A DNA stretch of 64,000 bases, taken from the NCBI RefSeq assembly GCF_004798665.1, contig NZ_CP039292.1, positions 1,054,001-1,118,000 of the forward strand. The letters are read 5' to 3'. How positions within the stretch are numbered: the stretch's first letter is position 1; every line of letters starts with the position of its first letter. The translations under genes were made by a program, and so were the position numbers. The notes under the pieces are model-generated. The model saw only the letters and a program-made list of their open reading frames with translations, had not been told where the DNA came from and searched no databases. This DNA is from Actinomyces procaprae. GTDB taxonomy: Bacteria > Actinomycetota > Actinomycetes > Actinomycetales > Actinomycetaceae. Below, piece by piece: positions 18,686-27,339 of this stretch.

Positions 18686-18850
18686 ATGGCAGTACCGAAG
18701 CGGAAGATGTCCCGCAGCAACACCCGCAATCGTCGTTCGCAGTGGAAGGCCAAGCTGCCCGAGCTCCAGACGGTTCGCGTCGGTGGTCGTAAGATCGCTG
18801 TGCCCGGTCGGCTGTCGAAGGCCTACCGGACCGGTCTCCTCGAGGACTGA
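18686..18850 (+). CDS. rpmF: 50S ribosomal protein L32, zinc-free form
   Basis: 54 residues, starting [20 protein letters not shown]. It contains no cysteine, so it is the zinc-independent (C-minus) type of L32. GAGAGGAG before ATG 18686 sets the start. In many actinobacteria rpmF lies between the DUF177 gene and rnc; here DUF177 is followed directly by rnc (62578) and this copy stands alone beside two tRNA genes. Whether a zinc-type L32 exists elsewhere cannot be seen. Confidence 0.95.
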   Translation: MAVPKRKMSRSNTRNRRSQWKAKLPELQTVRVGGRKIAVPGRLSKAYRTGLLED

Positions 18851-18917
18851 AGCCGCTTACGCCCTGGCGGCAGCCGGGGCATGCGGCAAAGCGGCGGACT
18901 CTGTAGGTCCGTCACAT

Positions 18918-18988
18918 GCGGGTGTAGCTCAATGGTAGAGCCTCTGCCTTCCAAGCAGATGGCGCGGGTTCGATTCCCGTCACCCGCT
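18918..18988 (+). tRNA. tRNA-Gly (anticodon TCC)
   Basis: Acceptor arms GCGGGTG and CACCCGC pair, the anticodon loop reads CTTCCAA between TCTGC and GCAGA, and the T arm CGGGTTCGATTCCCG is complete. CCA is not encoded. Confidence 0.95.
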
Positions 18989-19039
18989 CGGTGAACACGC
19001 GGCCGCACCGCTTCGTGGTGGCGGTCGCGGTCGTTTACA

Positions 19040-19113
19040 CGGGGTGTGGCGCAGCTTGGTAGCGCGCCTGCTTTGGGTGCAGGAGATCGTGGGTTCAAAT
19101 CCCGCCACCCCGA
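19040..19113 (+). tRNA. tRNA-Pro (anticodon TGG)
   Basis: Acceptor arms CGGGGTG and CACCCCG pair; the anticodon loop TTTGGGT sits between CCTGC and GCAGG; the T arm GGGTTCAAATCCC is complete. CCA is not encoded. Its last 7 bases begin a 32-bp sequence repeated 79 bp downstream. Confidence 0.95.
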
Positions 19114-19217
19114 CGACGAGGACGCCCACGAGCTTGCTCGTGAGGCGTGCGAGGAGGAAGGGGCAACAAGGCCGCCAGGCCGAATACCCCGACGACGAGG
19201 ACGCCCACGAGCTTGCT
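19107..19217. repeat. 32-bp direct repeat starting in the tRNA-Pro 3' end (att-like)
   Basis: 19107-19138 and 19186-19217 are identical over 32 bp, starting ACCCCGACGACGAGG and ending CACGAGCTTGCT. The first copy overlaps the 3' end of tRNA-Pro, a classic integration target. A shortened version of the same sequence occurs at 20067-20085 beyond the next gene. This looks like attachment-site scars, but no integrase is present. Confidence 0.7.
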
Positions 19218-19280
19218 GCTCCTCACCAAGGCGGATTCTCCGGGCGCTGCTCTGGCGGGTGATCGCCTACAGTCGTCACT

Positions 19281-20012
19281 GTGTTGTCGGGCCTGTTGCT
19301 TGTTGCCGGCGTCGTGGCTGCCATCGGCTGCATAGTGCTGCTGCCGGGCAAACGGCGCGCAGCGGGCGTGGCGCTGTCCGGCGTACCGCTGGTCGTCGGC
19401 CTCGCCTACGGGCTGTTGAACCGGCACGACCCCGCTGCGTTGCCGATCGGCCTGCTACTCGGAAGCCTGGGCGGCTTCGACGCGCTGGCAATCGGCGTCC
19501 TTCGTGGTGACAAGCGCCACGGGACGGGCCTGCATCGGCTTCGCCCGGCGGACGTGTGCGTCGCGCTGGTCTACGTCGCGATCGTGGCGGCGACCTACGC
19601 AACGTCGGCCGACGCATTGCGGGACGAACAGGGCGAGCCGCTGTTCATCATCTCGGAGCCATTCAGCCTCGTGGCGACCGCGCTGGTATTCGTCTGCGTG
19701 ATCTTGTCGTCCGACGCCTTCGACAAGGGACACACTCGGGCATGCGTCTGGTGGAGTGCGCTCCTGGTGCCGCTGGGATTCATGCTCGTCCTGCCCATGG
19801 GACTCGACCCTCTGCTCCCTCCGGCCGGGCTTTTCATCGGAGGGGCCTGCGCCGTGTTCGCACTCCTGGTCGGGTTGCTTCCCAGCACCGGCTCGACTGA
19901 GACCAACATCCACAACCTGCGCAAGGCGCACGTGCTGGCCTTCCTGAGCTACCTCGGGATCATCGCGGTGGGTGTGGTGTACGTGATCATCTGGCGGCAG
20001 CTCACCCGGTAG
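19281..20012 (+). CDS. Multi-pass membrane protein of unknown function
   Basis: 243 residues from GTG 19281, with about seven hydrophobic segments such as LLLVAGVVAAIGCIVLL, VALVYVAIVAATYA and VLAFLSYLGIIAVGVVYVII. I recognise no family motif. The few long loops are short and mixed in charge, suggesting a small integral membrane protein rather than a transporter of a known type. It lies between the att-like repeats at 19107-19217 and 20067-20085, so it may have arrived by integration at tRNA-Pro. No good ribosome site is seen; the start is uncertain. Confidence 0.65.
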   Translation: MLSGLLLVAGVVAAIGCIVLLPGKRRAAGVALSGVPLVVGLAYGLLNRHDPAALPIGLLLGSLGGFDALAIGVLRGDKRHGTGLHRLRPADVCVALVYVAIVAATYATSADALRDEQGEPLFIISEPFSLVATALVFVCVILSSDAFDKGHTRACVWWSALLVPLGFMLVLPMGLDPLLPPAGLFIGGACAVFALLVGLLPSTGSTETNIHNLRKAHVLAFLSYLGIIAVGVVYVIIWRQLTR

Positions 20013-20066
20013 CGGGCGCCCTGGGCCTCGCGTTGCGCCTCGGCTGTCTGCTACGAGCTCTCGCCC

Positions 20067-20085
20067 ACCCCGAGCACGAGCTTGT
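20067..20085. repeat. Degenerate third copy of the tRNA-Pro-associated repeat
   Basis: The sequence ACCCCGA followed by GCACGAGCTTG joins the start and end of the 32-bp repeat at 19107 and lacks its middle. With the upstream copies it brackets the membrane gene. Short, so possibly chance. Confidence 0.35.
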
Positions 20086-20136
20086 GACCGGGGTTGCCGT
20101 GGTTCTCGGGCGTGCTCCTTCGCCGTTACCTGGCTC

Positions 20137-21087
20137 CTACGCCGCCGACTCGCCCACGGCGGCCGCCAGCGCTCGGATCTGCGCCGGGGTGGTGCGGCAG
20201 CAGCCGCCGACGGCGCGGGCTCCCAGCGCCTCCCAGGCGGGCAGTGCGCCGGCCAGGAGATCGTCTCCGCGTCCCGTGCCGCCGCCCGCGGACCAGGCCT
20301 TGGCCGCGGCGTCGTACTCCTCACCGGAGTTCGGGTAGACGACCAGCGGCAGGCCGGTGGCCTGCGCGAGCAGTCTCAGCGCCGTCGTCGCCGACTCCAC
20401 GTTCGTGCAGTTGACGCCCAGCAGCCGTATCTGCGGGCAGGCCCCCGCCCAATCCGCTACCTCCTCAAGCGGCGTGCCGTCGCGCAGCGCGGCGCCGTCG
20501 TCGCGCACCGATAGCGACAACCACGCGGGCGCCCCCGGCGCCTCATCGGCCAGTAGCCCCAGCAGGGCGCGGACCTCCGGCCCCTGCGGCATCGTCTCCA
20601 GCGCCAGCAGGTCCACGCCCGCCGCCAGCAGCAGCCGCAGCCGAGGTCGGTGGAAGGCACGGAACTCCTCGTCGGTGCGTGTGTAGGCGCCCGTGTACTC
20701 GCTGCCATCGGCCAGGTAGGCGCCGTAAGGTCCGATCGAACCCGCCACCAGGCCGTGGCGGCCGGTGTCCGCCTCGTGCTCGTCGCGTGCCCGGCGTGCC
20801 AGCTGCACGGCCCGGCGCAGCATCTCCTCGGACTCGCCCCGGCTCAGGCCCGCGCGCCGGTAGGCGTCCAGATTCGCCTGATAAGTGTTGGTGGTGGCCA
20901 CGTCAGCGCCGGCGGCGAAGAAGCTGCGGTGAACCGTCAGGATCGCCTCCGGCGCGTCTCGCATCGCCAGGGCGGACCACAACGGCCCGGAAGTGTCCAC
21001 ACCCAGCTTCTCCAGCTCGGTCGCCATCGCCCCATCGAGGACGATCGTCCCCCGCCGTGCCAGTAGTCTCGTCAGTGCGTCGCTCAT
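20137..21087 (-). CDS. mmuM: Homocysteine S-methyltransferase
   Basis: 316 residues, a TIM-barrel zinc methyltransferase. Zinc cysteines are in [11 protein letters not shown] and [12 protein letters not shown]. The start region is [20 protein letters not shown]. It transfers a methyl group from S-methylmethionine (or S-adenosylmethionine) to homocysteine, giving methionine. GGGAGGGG before ATG 21087 sets the start. It diverges from an amino-acid permease, matching the function pairing of E. coli mmuP-mmuM. Confidence 0.9.
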   Translation of the reverse strand: MSDALTRLLARRGTIVLDGAMATELEKLGVDTSGPLWSALAMRDAPEAILTVHRSFFAAGADVATTNTYQANLDAYRRAGLSRGESEEMLRRAVQLARRARDEHEADTGRHGLVAGSIGPYGAYLADGSEYTGAYTRTDEEFRAFHRPRLRLLLAAGVDLLALETMPQGPEVRALLGLLADEAPGAPAWLSLSVRDDGAALRDGTPLEEVADWAGACPQIRLLGVNCTNVESATTALRLLAQATGLPLVVYPNSGEEYDAAAKAWSAGGGTGRGDDLLAGALPAWEALGARAVGGCCRTTPAQIRALAAAVGESAA

Positions 21088-21195
21088 CCTGATCCCCTCC
21101 CGACCCTGATCGCGGCCGCCGCGCGCCGACGGCACAGCCTCACCCTAGCCGGGAAGACCGGGCGCACCTTCCCGGACCCACACCCAGGAAGTCCC

Positions 21196-22608
21196 ATGCC
21201 ACTCCAATCCGACACCGTTGCCAGCGAATCCGCCGAACAGCACGACCGCCTCCAACGCAAGATGAGTTCGCGGCACCTGACCATGATCTCCTTCGGCGGG
21301 GTCATCGGCACCGGTCTGTTCGTGTCCTCCGGCTACACCATCAGCCAGGCCGGCCCGCTGGGAACCGTACTCGCCTACGCCATCGGTGCGCTGCTGGTCT
21401 ACCTGGTGATGCTGTGCCTGGGGGAGCTGAGCGTGGCCATGCCCTGGACCGGCGCCTTCCACGTGTACGCCAAGGAGTTGATCGGTCCCGGCACCGGCTT
21501 CGTGGTCGCGGTCCTGTACTGGCTCACGTGGACCATCGCGCTGGGCTCGGAGTTCACGGCCGCCGGCGCCATCATGCGCCACTGGTTCCCGGACACGCCG
21601 GTGTGGATGTGGTCGGCCATCTTCATCGTGGTGGTCTTCGCCTCCAACGTGTTCTCGGTGCGGGTCTTCGCCGAGACCGAGTCGTGGCTGGCGGGGGTGA
21701 AGGTATTCGCCATCATCGCCTTCATCGTGATCGGCGGCCTGGCCATCATCGGCGTGATTCCCATGGCCGACGGCTCGCCCGCCCCCGGCCTGGGCGGGCT
21801 GACCCGCGACGGCGTGTTCCCCAACGGCTTCGGGGCCGTGCTGACCACCATGTTGACAGTCAACTTCGCCTTCTCCGGCACTGAGCTGATCGGCGTCGCC
21901 GCGGGGGAGACCGCCGACCCGCACCGCAACATCCCGCGCGCCATCCGCACCACCCTGGTACGCCTGACCGTGTTCTTCATCGGCTCGATCCTGGTCCTGG
22001 CGGCCCTCATCCCGTGGCAGGAGGCCGGCGTGGAGGAGTCGCCCTTCGTTACCGTGCTGGACATGATCGGCGTGCCCAATGCGGGCGACCTCATGAATGT
22101 GGTGGTTGTCACCGCCATCCTGTCCGCAGCGAATTCCGGCCTGTTCGCCTCCACCCGCATGCTGTGGTCCCTGGCCAATGAGGGGACGGTGCCGGCGGTC
22201 GTCGCCCGCACCACCCGGCGGGGCGTGCCCGTGGTCGCGCTCTCGCTGTCCATGGTGGGCGGGTTGCTGGCTCTGCTCAGCTCGGTGATCGCACCCGGTA
22301 CCGTCTACCTGGCGCTGGTGTCGATATCCGGGCTGGCGGTGGTGATCGTTTGGATGGCGATCGCCGCCTGCCAGTTCGTCTTCCGCCGCCGCTGGCTCGA
22401 GGCCGGGCACAGCGCCGCCGAACTCGGCTACCGCACGCCCGGCTACCCGTGGGTACCGCTGGCCGCCTTCATCGGCTCGGCCGCTTCCTGCATCCTGATC
22501 GTCTTCGATCCCGACCAGGCCTCAGCCCTTTACTGGACGGTTCCCTTCGTCGCCCTGTGCTACGCCGGGCACGCACTTGCGCTGCGCCGCGGCTGGGTGA
22601 GGGCCTGA
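21196..22608 (+). CDS. mmuP: Amino acid permease, probably S-methylmethionine transporter
   Basis: 470 residues with about 12 membrane helices, AAT family (APC superfamily). The family N-terminus [20 protein letters not shown] is clear, and [20 protein letters not shown] is the conserved loop after helix 6. AGGAAG precedes ATG 21196. The substrate is inferred from the divergent homocysteine methyltransferase 108 bp away; GABA, aromatic or other amino acids remain possible on sequence alone. Confidence 0.8.
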   Translation: MPLQSDTVASESAEQHDRLQRKMSSRHLTMISFGGVIGTGLFVSSGYTISQAGPLGTVLAYAIGALLVYLVMLCLGELSVAMPWTGAFHVYAKELIGPGTGFVVAVLYWLTWTIALGSEFTAAGAIMRHWFPDTPVWMWSAIFIVVVFASNVFSVRVFAETESWLAGVKVFAIIAFIVIGGLAIIGVIPMADGSPAPGLGGLTRDGVFPNGFGAVLTTMLTVNFAFSGTELIGVAAGETADPHRNIPRAIRTTLVRLTVFFIGSILVLAALIPWQEAGVEESPFVTVLDMIGVPNAGDLMNVVVVTAILSAANSGLFASTRMLWSLANEGTVPAVVARTTRRGVPVVALSLSMVGGLLALLSSVIAPGTVYLALVSISGLAVVIVWMAIAACQFVFRRRWLEAGHSAAELGYRTPGYPWVPLAAFIGSAASCILIVFDPDQASALYWTVPFVALCYAGHALALRRGWVRA

Positions 22609-22657
22609 GCCGGGCGGGTGCGACGTCGGCGGCGCGCGCCGCACATAGGCTGCTGCC

Positions 22658-22957
22658 ATGCCCTCCTACCGCACCATCCTCACGGTCACCGATCTGCTGC
22701 CCGGCCACGGCCCGCAGGACGTGGAGGCCGCGGCCCGGGAGGCAGTCGCCTCCACGACGACGCTCGAGGCCTTCCAGATCGACGTCGTGCGCGGTCGGCC
22801 GCGCGTCACCGTCCGGTTCACGGGGGCCGACGACGCCGCTGCGCGCGCCGTCCACCACCGCACCGTGGCGGGCGTGCGGCGGGCCGCCGTCGTCCCATCC
22901 CAGGTGCTTGCCAAGGTGGTGGGCGGGCGGAGCGTGCCGCTCACCCTGGAGACGTGA
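22658..22957 (+). CDS. Small hypothetical protein
   Basis: 99 residues beginning MPSYRTILTVTDLLPGHGPQ. It looks like a compact alpha/beta protein with no signal peptide, membrane helix or cysteine. I do not recognise the family. ATG 22658 lies 49 bp after the permease gene on the same strand, so it may be co-transcribed. Codon use (third-position GC) matches neighbouring real genes, which supports coding, but function is unknown. Confidence 0.55.
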   Translation: MPSYRTILTVTDLLPGHGPQDVEAAAREAVASTTTLEAFQIDVVRGRPRVTVRFTGADDAAARAVHHRTVAGVRRAAVVPSQVLAKVVGGRSVPLTLET

Positions 22958-23123
22958 GCGGGGATGCCGGTGTCGGGCGCTCGCGCGGCACCACGGCGGG
23001 GCCGGCCACCGGGGCGGCGGCCCTTCCCCGGGAACATGCGCAGGTGCCGCCGCATCCGGGCGCCCGGCGGCGTCGGCCGGGAGTGGAATGTGAGCAGTTC
23101 CCGCCGCCTGTGGGTGGGCTCAT

Positions 23124-23154
23124 TTGTCACCGGGCCGCGACCGTGCCCTAGGAT
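23124..23154 (+). promoter_or_regulatory. Candidate promoter of tig
   Basis: TTGTCA at 23124-23129 and TAGGAT at 23149-23154 with a 19-bp spacer, about 90 bp before the tig start. The -10 fits the actinobacterial housekeeping pattern; the spacer is longer than ideal. Confidence 0.4.
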
Positions 23155-23244
23155 GGCCCGGAATTGACGCCGCACCAGGGCGTCCGCCGGGGCCTGTCCG
23201 GCCCCGCGTCACCAGTCGCATTCATACATTCGGAGTAGAACCCC

Positions 23245-24648
23245 GTGAAAAGCACCGTCGAGAACCTTGACCCCGCGCGCATCAAGCTGACCGTGGAGGT
23301 CCCCTACGAGGAGCTGGGGCCGAGCCTCGACGCCGCCTACAAGGAGATCGGCTCCCAGGTCCAGATCCCGGGGTTCCGTCGCGGACACGTCCCGCCGCGC
23401 ATCATCGACCAGCGCGTGGGCCGCGCCTCCGTCATCCAGGAGGCCGTCAACAACAAGCTGCCCGACTTCTACCGCGACGCCCTCGCCGAGTCCGGCCGCG
23501 TGCCGCTGGGGCAGCCGGACATCGAGGTCACTGAGCTGGTCAACGTGACCGGCCCGCAGGGTGGCCAGCTCGTCTTCACCGCCGAGGTCACTGTGCGTCC
23601 CGAGTTCGAGCTGCCCGAGCTGGGCGAGCTGGACGTGACCGTGGACGCCGTCGAGGTCACTGACGCCGACGTCGACGCCGAGTTGGACAACCTGCGCGCC
23701 CGCTTCGGCTCGCTGAAGTCCGTCAAGCGCGCCGCCAAGACCGGCGACTTCGTCACCATTGACCTCAAGGCCGTCATCGACGGCGAGGAGGTCGACTCCG
23801 TGTCCGGCGTGTCCTACGAGATCGGCAAGGGCAACATGCTCGAGGGCCTGGACGACGCCCTGACCGGCCTGAAGGCTGAGAAGTCCGCCACCTTCACCAC
23901 CAAGCTTGCCGGCGGCGAGCACGCCGGTGAGGAGGCCGAGGTCACCGTCACCGCCACCGCCGTCAAGGAGCGCGAGCTTCCCGAGGTCGACGACGAGTTC
24001 GCCGAGATGGCCTCCGAGTTCGATACCGTCGACGAGCTGCGCGCGGACCTGCGCCGCCAGGCGACAGAGCGCAAGACCGGCGACCAGGCGATCGCCGCCC
24101 GCGACGCCCTGCTGGAGCGGCTGCGCGAGGCGGTCAGCTTCGATGTGCCCGAGTCCGTCGTCGAGGATGAGATCAAGCAGCACCTGCAGGCCGAGGGCAA
24201 GCCCGAGGGCGACCCGCACGCCGATGAGATCCGCGAGGACGTGACCACCGGCGTGCGCGACCAGATCCTCCTGGACGTGCTCGCCGAGTCCCTGGACGTG
24301 TCCGTCACCCAGGACGAGCTGCTGGAGTTCCTCATGCAGACCGCCCAGCAGTACGGCATGGAGCCCGCCCAGTTCATGCAGGGCGCCCAGCAGGCCGGGC
24401 AGATCCCCGCATTCGTCTCCGAGATCGCCCGCAACAAGTCCCTGGCCATGGGGCTGCGTCAGGTGACGGTCAAGGACTCCAACGGCGAGACCGTGGACCT
24501 GACCGACTTCATCGGCTCCGATGAGCTCGACGCCGAGATGAGCGCCGCCGCTGCGGCCCAGGCGACTGAGGATGAGGTAGTCGTCTCTCCGGCCGACGCC
24601 GATGAGGCCGCCTCCGCCTCCGCGGACAGCGGCTCCGACGTCGAGTAG
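23245..24648 (+). CDS. tig: Trigger factor (ribosome-associated chaperone and prolyl isomerase)
   Basis: 467 residues from GTG 23245. The N-terminal ribosome-binding signature QIPGFRRGHVPPRIIDQRVG (about residues 37-56) is intact. A central FKBP-type domain (KTGDFVTIDLKAVIDGEEV onward) and a C-terminal chaperone domain follow. The tail is acidic and Ala/Asp-rich, as in other actinobacterial trigger factors. It lies just before the cupin gene and clpP1-clpP2, the common tig-clpP association in bacteria. Confidence 0.96.
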   Translation: MKSTVENLDPARIKLTVEVPYEELGPSLDAAYKEIGSQVQIPGFRRGHVPPRIIDQRVGRASVIQEAVNNKLPDFYRDALAESGRVPLGQPDIEVTELVNVTGPQGGQLVFTAEVTVRPEFELPELGELDVTVDAVEVTDADVDAELDNLRARFGSLKSVKRAAKTGDFVTIDLKAVIDGEEVDSVSGVSYEIGKGNMLEGLDDALTGLKAEKSATFTTKLAGGEHAGEEAEVTVTATAVKERELPEVDDEFAEMASEFDTVDELRADLRRQATERKTGDQAIAARDALLERLREAVSFDVPESVVEDEIKQHLQAEGKPEGDPHADEIREDVTTGVRDQILLDVLAESLDVSVTQDELLEFLMQTAQQYGMEPAQFMQGAQQAGQIPAFVSEIARNKSLAMGLRQVTVKDSNGETVDLTDFIGSDELDAEMSAAAAAQATEDEVVVSPADADEAASASADSGSDVE

Positions 24649-24703
24649 GGTTCTCGCCGGCACGCCGCTTCGGCGGTGATGTGCTGCTCATGACTGATCG
24701 ACT

Positions 24704-24737
24704 GCGGGGTCGGCACCGGCTTTGGTGCCGACCCCGC
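24704..24737. terminator. Hairpin between tig and the cupin gene
   Basis: Arms 24704-24717 and 24724-24737 form a perfect 14-bp GC-rich stem with a GGCTTT loop, followed by GGGTTCCTCTT. It sits between convergent genes and probably ends both transcripts. Confidence 0.8.
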
Positions 24738-24774
24738 GGGTTCCTCTTGCGGCCTGCCGAGCGGCCGACTGGTC

Positions 24775-25125
24775 TCAGGCGTGTTCGCGACCGTCCATGT
24801 CCACCATGACCAGCTGCATGCGGCACGGGGTGACGGCGGTCAGGGCGTGGCGGTCGTTCGGGGCGAGGTAGATGACGTCGCCCGCACGCATGCGCTCGGT
24901 GCGCCCGGAGACGGTGAAGTCCATCTCGCCCTCCAGCAGGGTGACGACCACCGCCTTGGGGGAGGCGTGCTCAGTGAGCAGTTGGCCGGCGTCGAAGGTG
25001 AAGATCACGGTGCGCAGGACGGCATTGTTGACCACGACGCGGGAGGTGGTGGCCTCCTCGCTGACCGGCAGGGCCTCATTCAGGCCGAGGCGGAAAAGGG
25101 ACTCGGATACGGGCGTGGTGGGCAT
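24775..25125 (-). CDS. Cupin-domain protein
   Basis: 116 residues forming one cupin beta-barrel. The segments AVVVTLLEGEMDFTVSG and MRAGDVIYLAPNDRHALTAV correspond to cupin motifs 1 and 2; motif 2 keeps its histidine, while motif 1 has only part of the usual metal-binding residues. Such small cupins bind metals or small molecules and often act in sugar or stress metabolism, but no specific role can be given. It is convergent with tig and divergent from clpP1. Confidence 0.75.
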   Translation of the reverse strand: MPTTPVSESLFRLGLNEALPVSEEATTSRVVVNNAVLRTVIFTFDAGQLLTEHASPKAVVVTLLEGEMDFTVSGRTERMRAGDVIYLAPNDRHALTAVTPCRMQLVMVDMDGREHA

Positions 25126-25409
25126 GGTCGGCTTCCTTTCGTGATGAGTGCTGTCATTAAGGCGGTAGAAGACGGCGCTGGTGGGCGCGTGGGTGCGGCA
25201 AGCACCGCACTGTTTGTTCCTCCTCGAGCCGTTTCAATTACGGTGTCGAGGTTACCCGCGCCCTGAGGCGGCGAGCCGGTGGGTTCCGGCACATCCGGGG
25301 CCGGCTGCGTCGTCGTCCTGTGGGCCGTAAGCGAAAAGCCCCTGCTCCTGGGCATGCGCTGGACGGGAGGCGGGTTAGCGTTGGCATCACCGAACACGGA
25401 AGGACTGAC

Positions 25410-26048
25410 GTGAGCGAGCTCCACACGCCCCCGGCGGCCACCACTCCGGCCGCCGCCGACGGATCCGGGACGGGCCTGGGCCTGACCGACTCCATCTACA
25501 ACCGTCTGCTCAAGGAACGCATCATCTGGCTCGGCTCCGAGGTGCGCGACGACAACGCCAACGCGATCTGTGCGCAGATGCTGCTGCTGGCCGCCGAGGA
25601 CCCCGAGCGGGACATCTACCTCTACATCAACTCCCCGGGCGGCTCCGTGACCGCCGGCATGGCCATCTACGACACCATGCAGTACGTCCAGCCCGACGTG
25701 GTCACCGTCGCCACCGGCCTGGCCGCCTCCATGGGACAGTTCCTGCTGTCCTCCGGAGCCCGCGGCAAGCGCTACATCACGCCGCATACCCGCGTGCTCA
25801 TGCACCAGCCCTCCGGTGGGGCGGGCGGATCGGCCACCGATATCCGCATCAACGCCGACCTGATCATCAAGATGAAGCAGGAGCTGTCCGAGATCACCGC
25901 CGAGAACACCGGACACACGGTCGAGGAGATCATCCGCGACTCCGACCGCGACCACTGGTTCTCCGCGCAGGAGGCCCTGGAATACGGATTCGTCGACCAC
26001 ATCGTGAGCTCCAGCCGCGAGATCGGCACCCAGAACGGAGAGAACTGA
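25410..26048 (+). CDS. clpP1: ATP-dependent Clp protease proteolytic subunit 1
   Basis: 212 residues, a serine protease subunit that forms a barrel with ClpP2 and is fed by ClpX or ClpC. The catalytic Ser is in [11 protein letters not shown] and the His in [30 protein letters not shown] is the substrate-binding handle region. GGAAGG precedes GTG 25410, chosen over an open upstream extension of 30 codons. The clpP2 gene starts one base after this stop. The 284-bp region before it has no gene and no clear ClgR site. Confidence 0.95.
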   Translation: MSELHTPPAATTPAAADGSGTGLGLTDSIYNRLLKERIIWLGSEVRDDNANAICAQMLLLAAEDPERDIYLYINSPGGSVTAGMAIYDTMQYVQPDVVTVATGLAASMGQFLLSSGARGKRYITPHTRVLMHQPSGGAGGSATDIRINADLIIKMKQELSEITAENTGHTVEEIIRDSDRDHWFSAQEALEYGFVDHIVSSSREIGTQNGEN

Positions 26049-26049
26049 C

Positions 26050-26745
26050 ATGACGAGCTCTCGCCCCTACTTCGACGCCGTCGCCCGGCAGGTCCAGGCC
26101 GCGGGCATCGACCCGCGATCCCTGCCCCAGGCCCGCTACGTGCTGCCCCAGTTCGAGGAGCGCACCGCCTACGGCTTCAAGCGGCAGGACCCCTACGCCA
26201 AGCTGTTCGAGGACCGCATCGTCTTCATGGGCGTGCAGGTCGACGACGCCTCCGCCGACGACATCATGGCGCAGCTGCTGGTCCTGGAGTCCCAGGACCC
26301 TGACGGCCTGATCACCATGTACATCAACAGCCCCGGCGGTTCCTTCACGGCGCTGACGGCCATCTACGACACCATGCAGTACATCAAGCCGCAGCTGCAG
26401 ACCGTGTGCCTCGGGCAGGCCGCATCCGCGGCCGCCGTGCTGCTGGCGGCGGGATCGCCCGGCAAGCGCCTGGCACTTCCGAACGCCCGCGTGCTCATTC
26501 ACCAGCCCGCCATGGAGGGCGTGCAGGGCCAGGCCAGTGACATCGAGATCATCGCCAACGAGATCGACCGCATGCGCACCTGGCTGGAGGAGACCCTGGC
26601 CTCCCACACCGGTCAGCCGGTGGAGAAGGTGCACGCCGACCTCGAGCGCGACACGATCCTGACGGCCACCGCCGCCAAGGAGTACGGCATCGTCGACCAG
26701 GTGCTCTCCTCCCGCAAGGCGCCCGCCTCGCCGCACTCGGCGTGA
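26050..26745 (+). CDS. clpP2: ATP-dependent Clp protease proteolytic subunit 2
   Basis: 231 residues. The catalytic Ser is in [17 protein letters not shown], the His in [11 protein letters not shown]; the handle is [20 protein letters not shown]. Actinobacterial ClpP1 and ClpP2 form a mixed double-ring protease. It begins one base after clpP1, so the two are translationally coupled. A strong hairpin terminator follows at 26770-26805. Confidence 0.95.
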   Translation: MTSSRPYFDAVARQVQAAGIDPRSLPQARYVLPQFEERTAYGFKRQDPYAKLFEDRIVFMGVQVDDASADDIMAQLLVLESQDPDGLITMYINSPGGSFTALTAIYDTMQYIKPQLQTVCLGQAASAAAVLLAAGSPGKRLALPNARVLIHQPAMEGVQGQASDIEIIANEIDRMRTWLEETLASHTGQPVEKVHADLERDTILTATAAKEYGIVDQVLSSRKAPASPHSA

Positions 26746-26769
26746 GCACGGCCCCGGGGAGCGTGCTCG

Positions 26770-26805
26770 GGCGGGGCGGCACCGGTCCTCCGGTGCCGCC
26801 CCGCC
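26770..26805 (+). terminator. Terminator hairpin after clpP2
   Basis: A 16-bp perfect stem (26770-26785 with 26790-26805) and a TCCT loop, 24 bp after the clpP2 stop, followed by TCCCCCTCG. The 23-bp repeat array b begins 10 bp later. Confidence 0.8.
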
Positions 26806-26814
26806 TCCCCCTCG

Positions 26815-26895
26815 CCGAGATCGGTAGTTGTTACGTATCGAGGTCGGTAGTTGTTACGTGCCGAGGTCGGTAGTTGTTACGTGCCGAGATCGACG
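26815..26895. repeat. 23-bp tandem repeat array, 4 units (array b)
   Basis: Reverse-orientation cores begin at 26815, 26838, 26861 and 26884 (CCGAGATCGGTAG, TCGAGGTCGGTAG, CCGAGGTCGGTAG and a degenerate CCGAGATCGACG), joined by TTGTTACGTG-type linkers. It lies between convergent clpP2 and the DsrE-like gene. Confidence 0.9.
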
Positions 26896-26919
26896 CGGAG
26901 GGGCGTTCCTCCCAGGGTG

Positions 26920-27249
26920 TCATGGCTTGATGTAGGTCGCTCCGGAGCTGACATACTCCGCAATCGCAGGTATAGCGGCCGGTACGATGCGGAACCATGA
27001 TGGCAGAGTCTTAACGGGGAGAGCGTGGTTGGCCACTGAACGTGAGCACACTTCGAAGGCTACGCCGGCGGCAGCGGCCCGCTCCATTGCGGCAGTCCAA
27101 TCGTTGGTGCCCTGAATCGCATAGATCGCTGTTCCATTGATCATCACCGTGATGGCGGCAGCCAAGCCGAGTTCGGTCATATTGGCCAGGTTGCTCAGTG
27201 CGGCCGGCCAACGATCAGCTTGAGAAACATGAAGAACAAAGTGACTCAT
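26920..27249 (-). CDS. DsrE/DsrF-like small protein
   Basis: 109 residues beginning MSHFVLHVSQADRWPAALSN. The segment VMINGTAIYAIQGTND and the ending FEVCSRSVANHALPVKTLP, with a cysteine in the place of the sulfur-relay cysteine, resemble DsrE-fold proteins. Some relatives carry persulfide sulfur. The frame is open far upstream through the DUF523 gene, but that part is only its antisense; ATG 27249 is chosen because the fold begins there. Codon use is less GC-biased than neighbouring genes, which may mark acquisition. Moderate confidence. Confidence 0.6.
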   Translation of the reverse strand: MSHFVLHVSQADRWPAALSNLANMTELGLAAAITVMINGTAIYAIQGTNDWTAAMERAAAAGVAFEVCSRSVANHALPVKTLPSWFRIVPAAIPAIAEYVSSGATYIKP

Positions 27250-27339
27250 CTCGGTGATGATGACTTGCGCGGAACGGATCGTGTTGCGAGTCCTTGTGTG
27301 CTCGACGTCGAGCTGCATCGGGCCGCTAGGCTGTCCCGT

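Noticed and set aside
25126..25409. ClgR operator before clpP1
   Set aside because: I looked for a ClgR-type palindrome but saw no convincing match.
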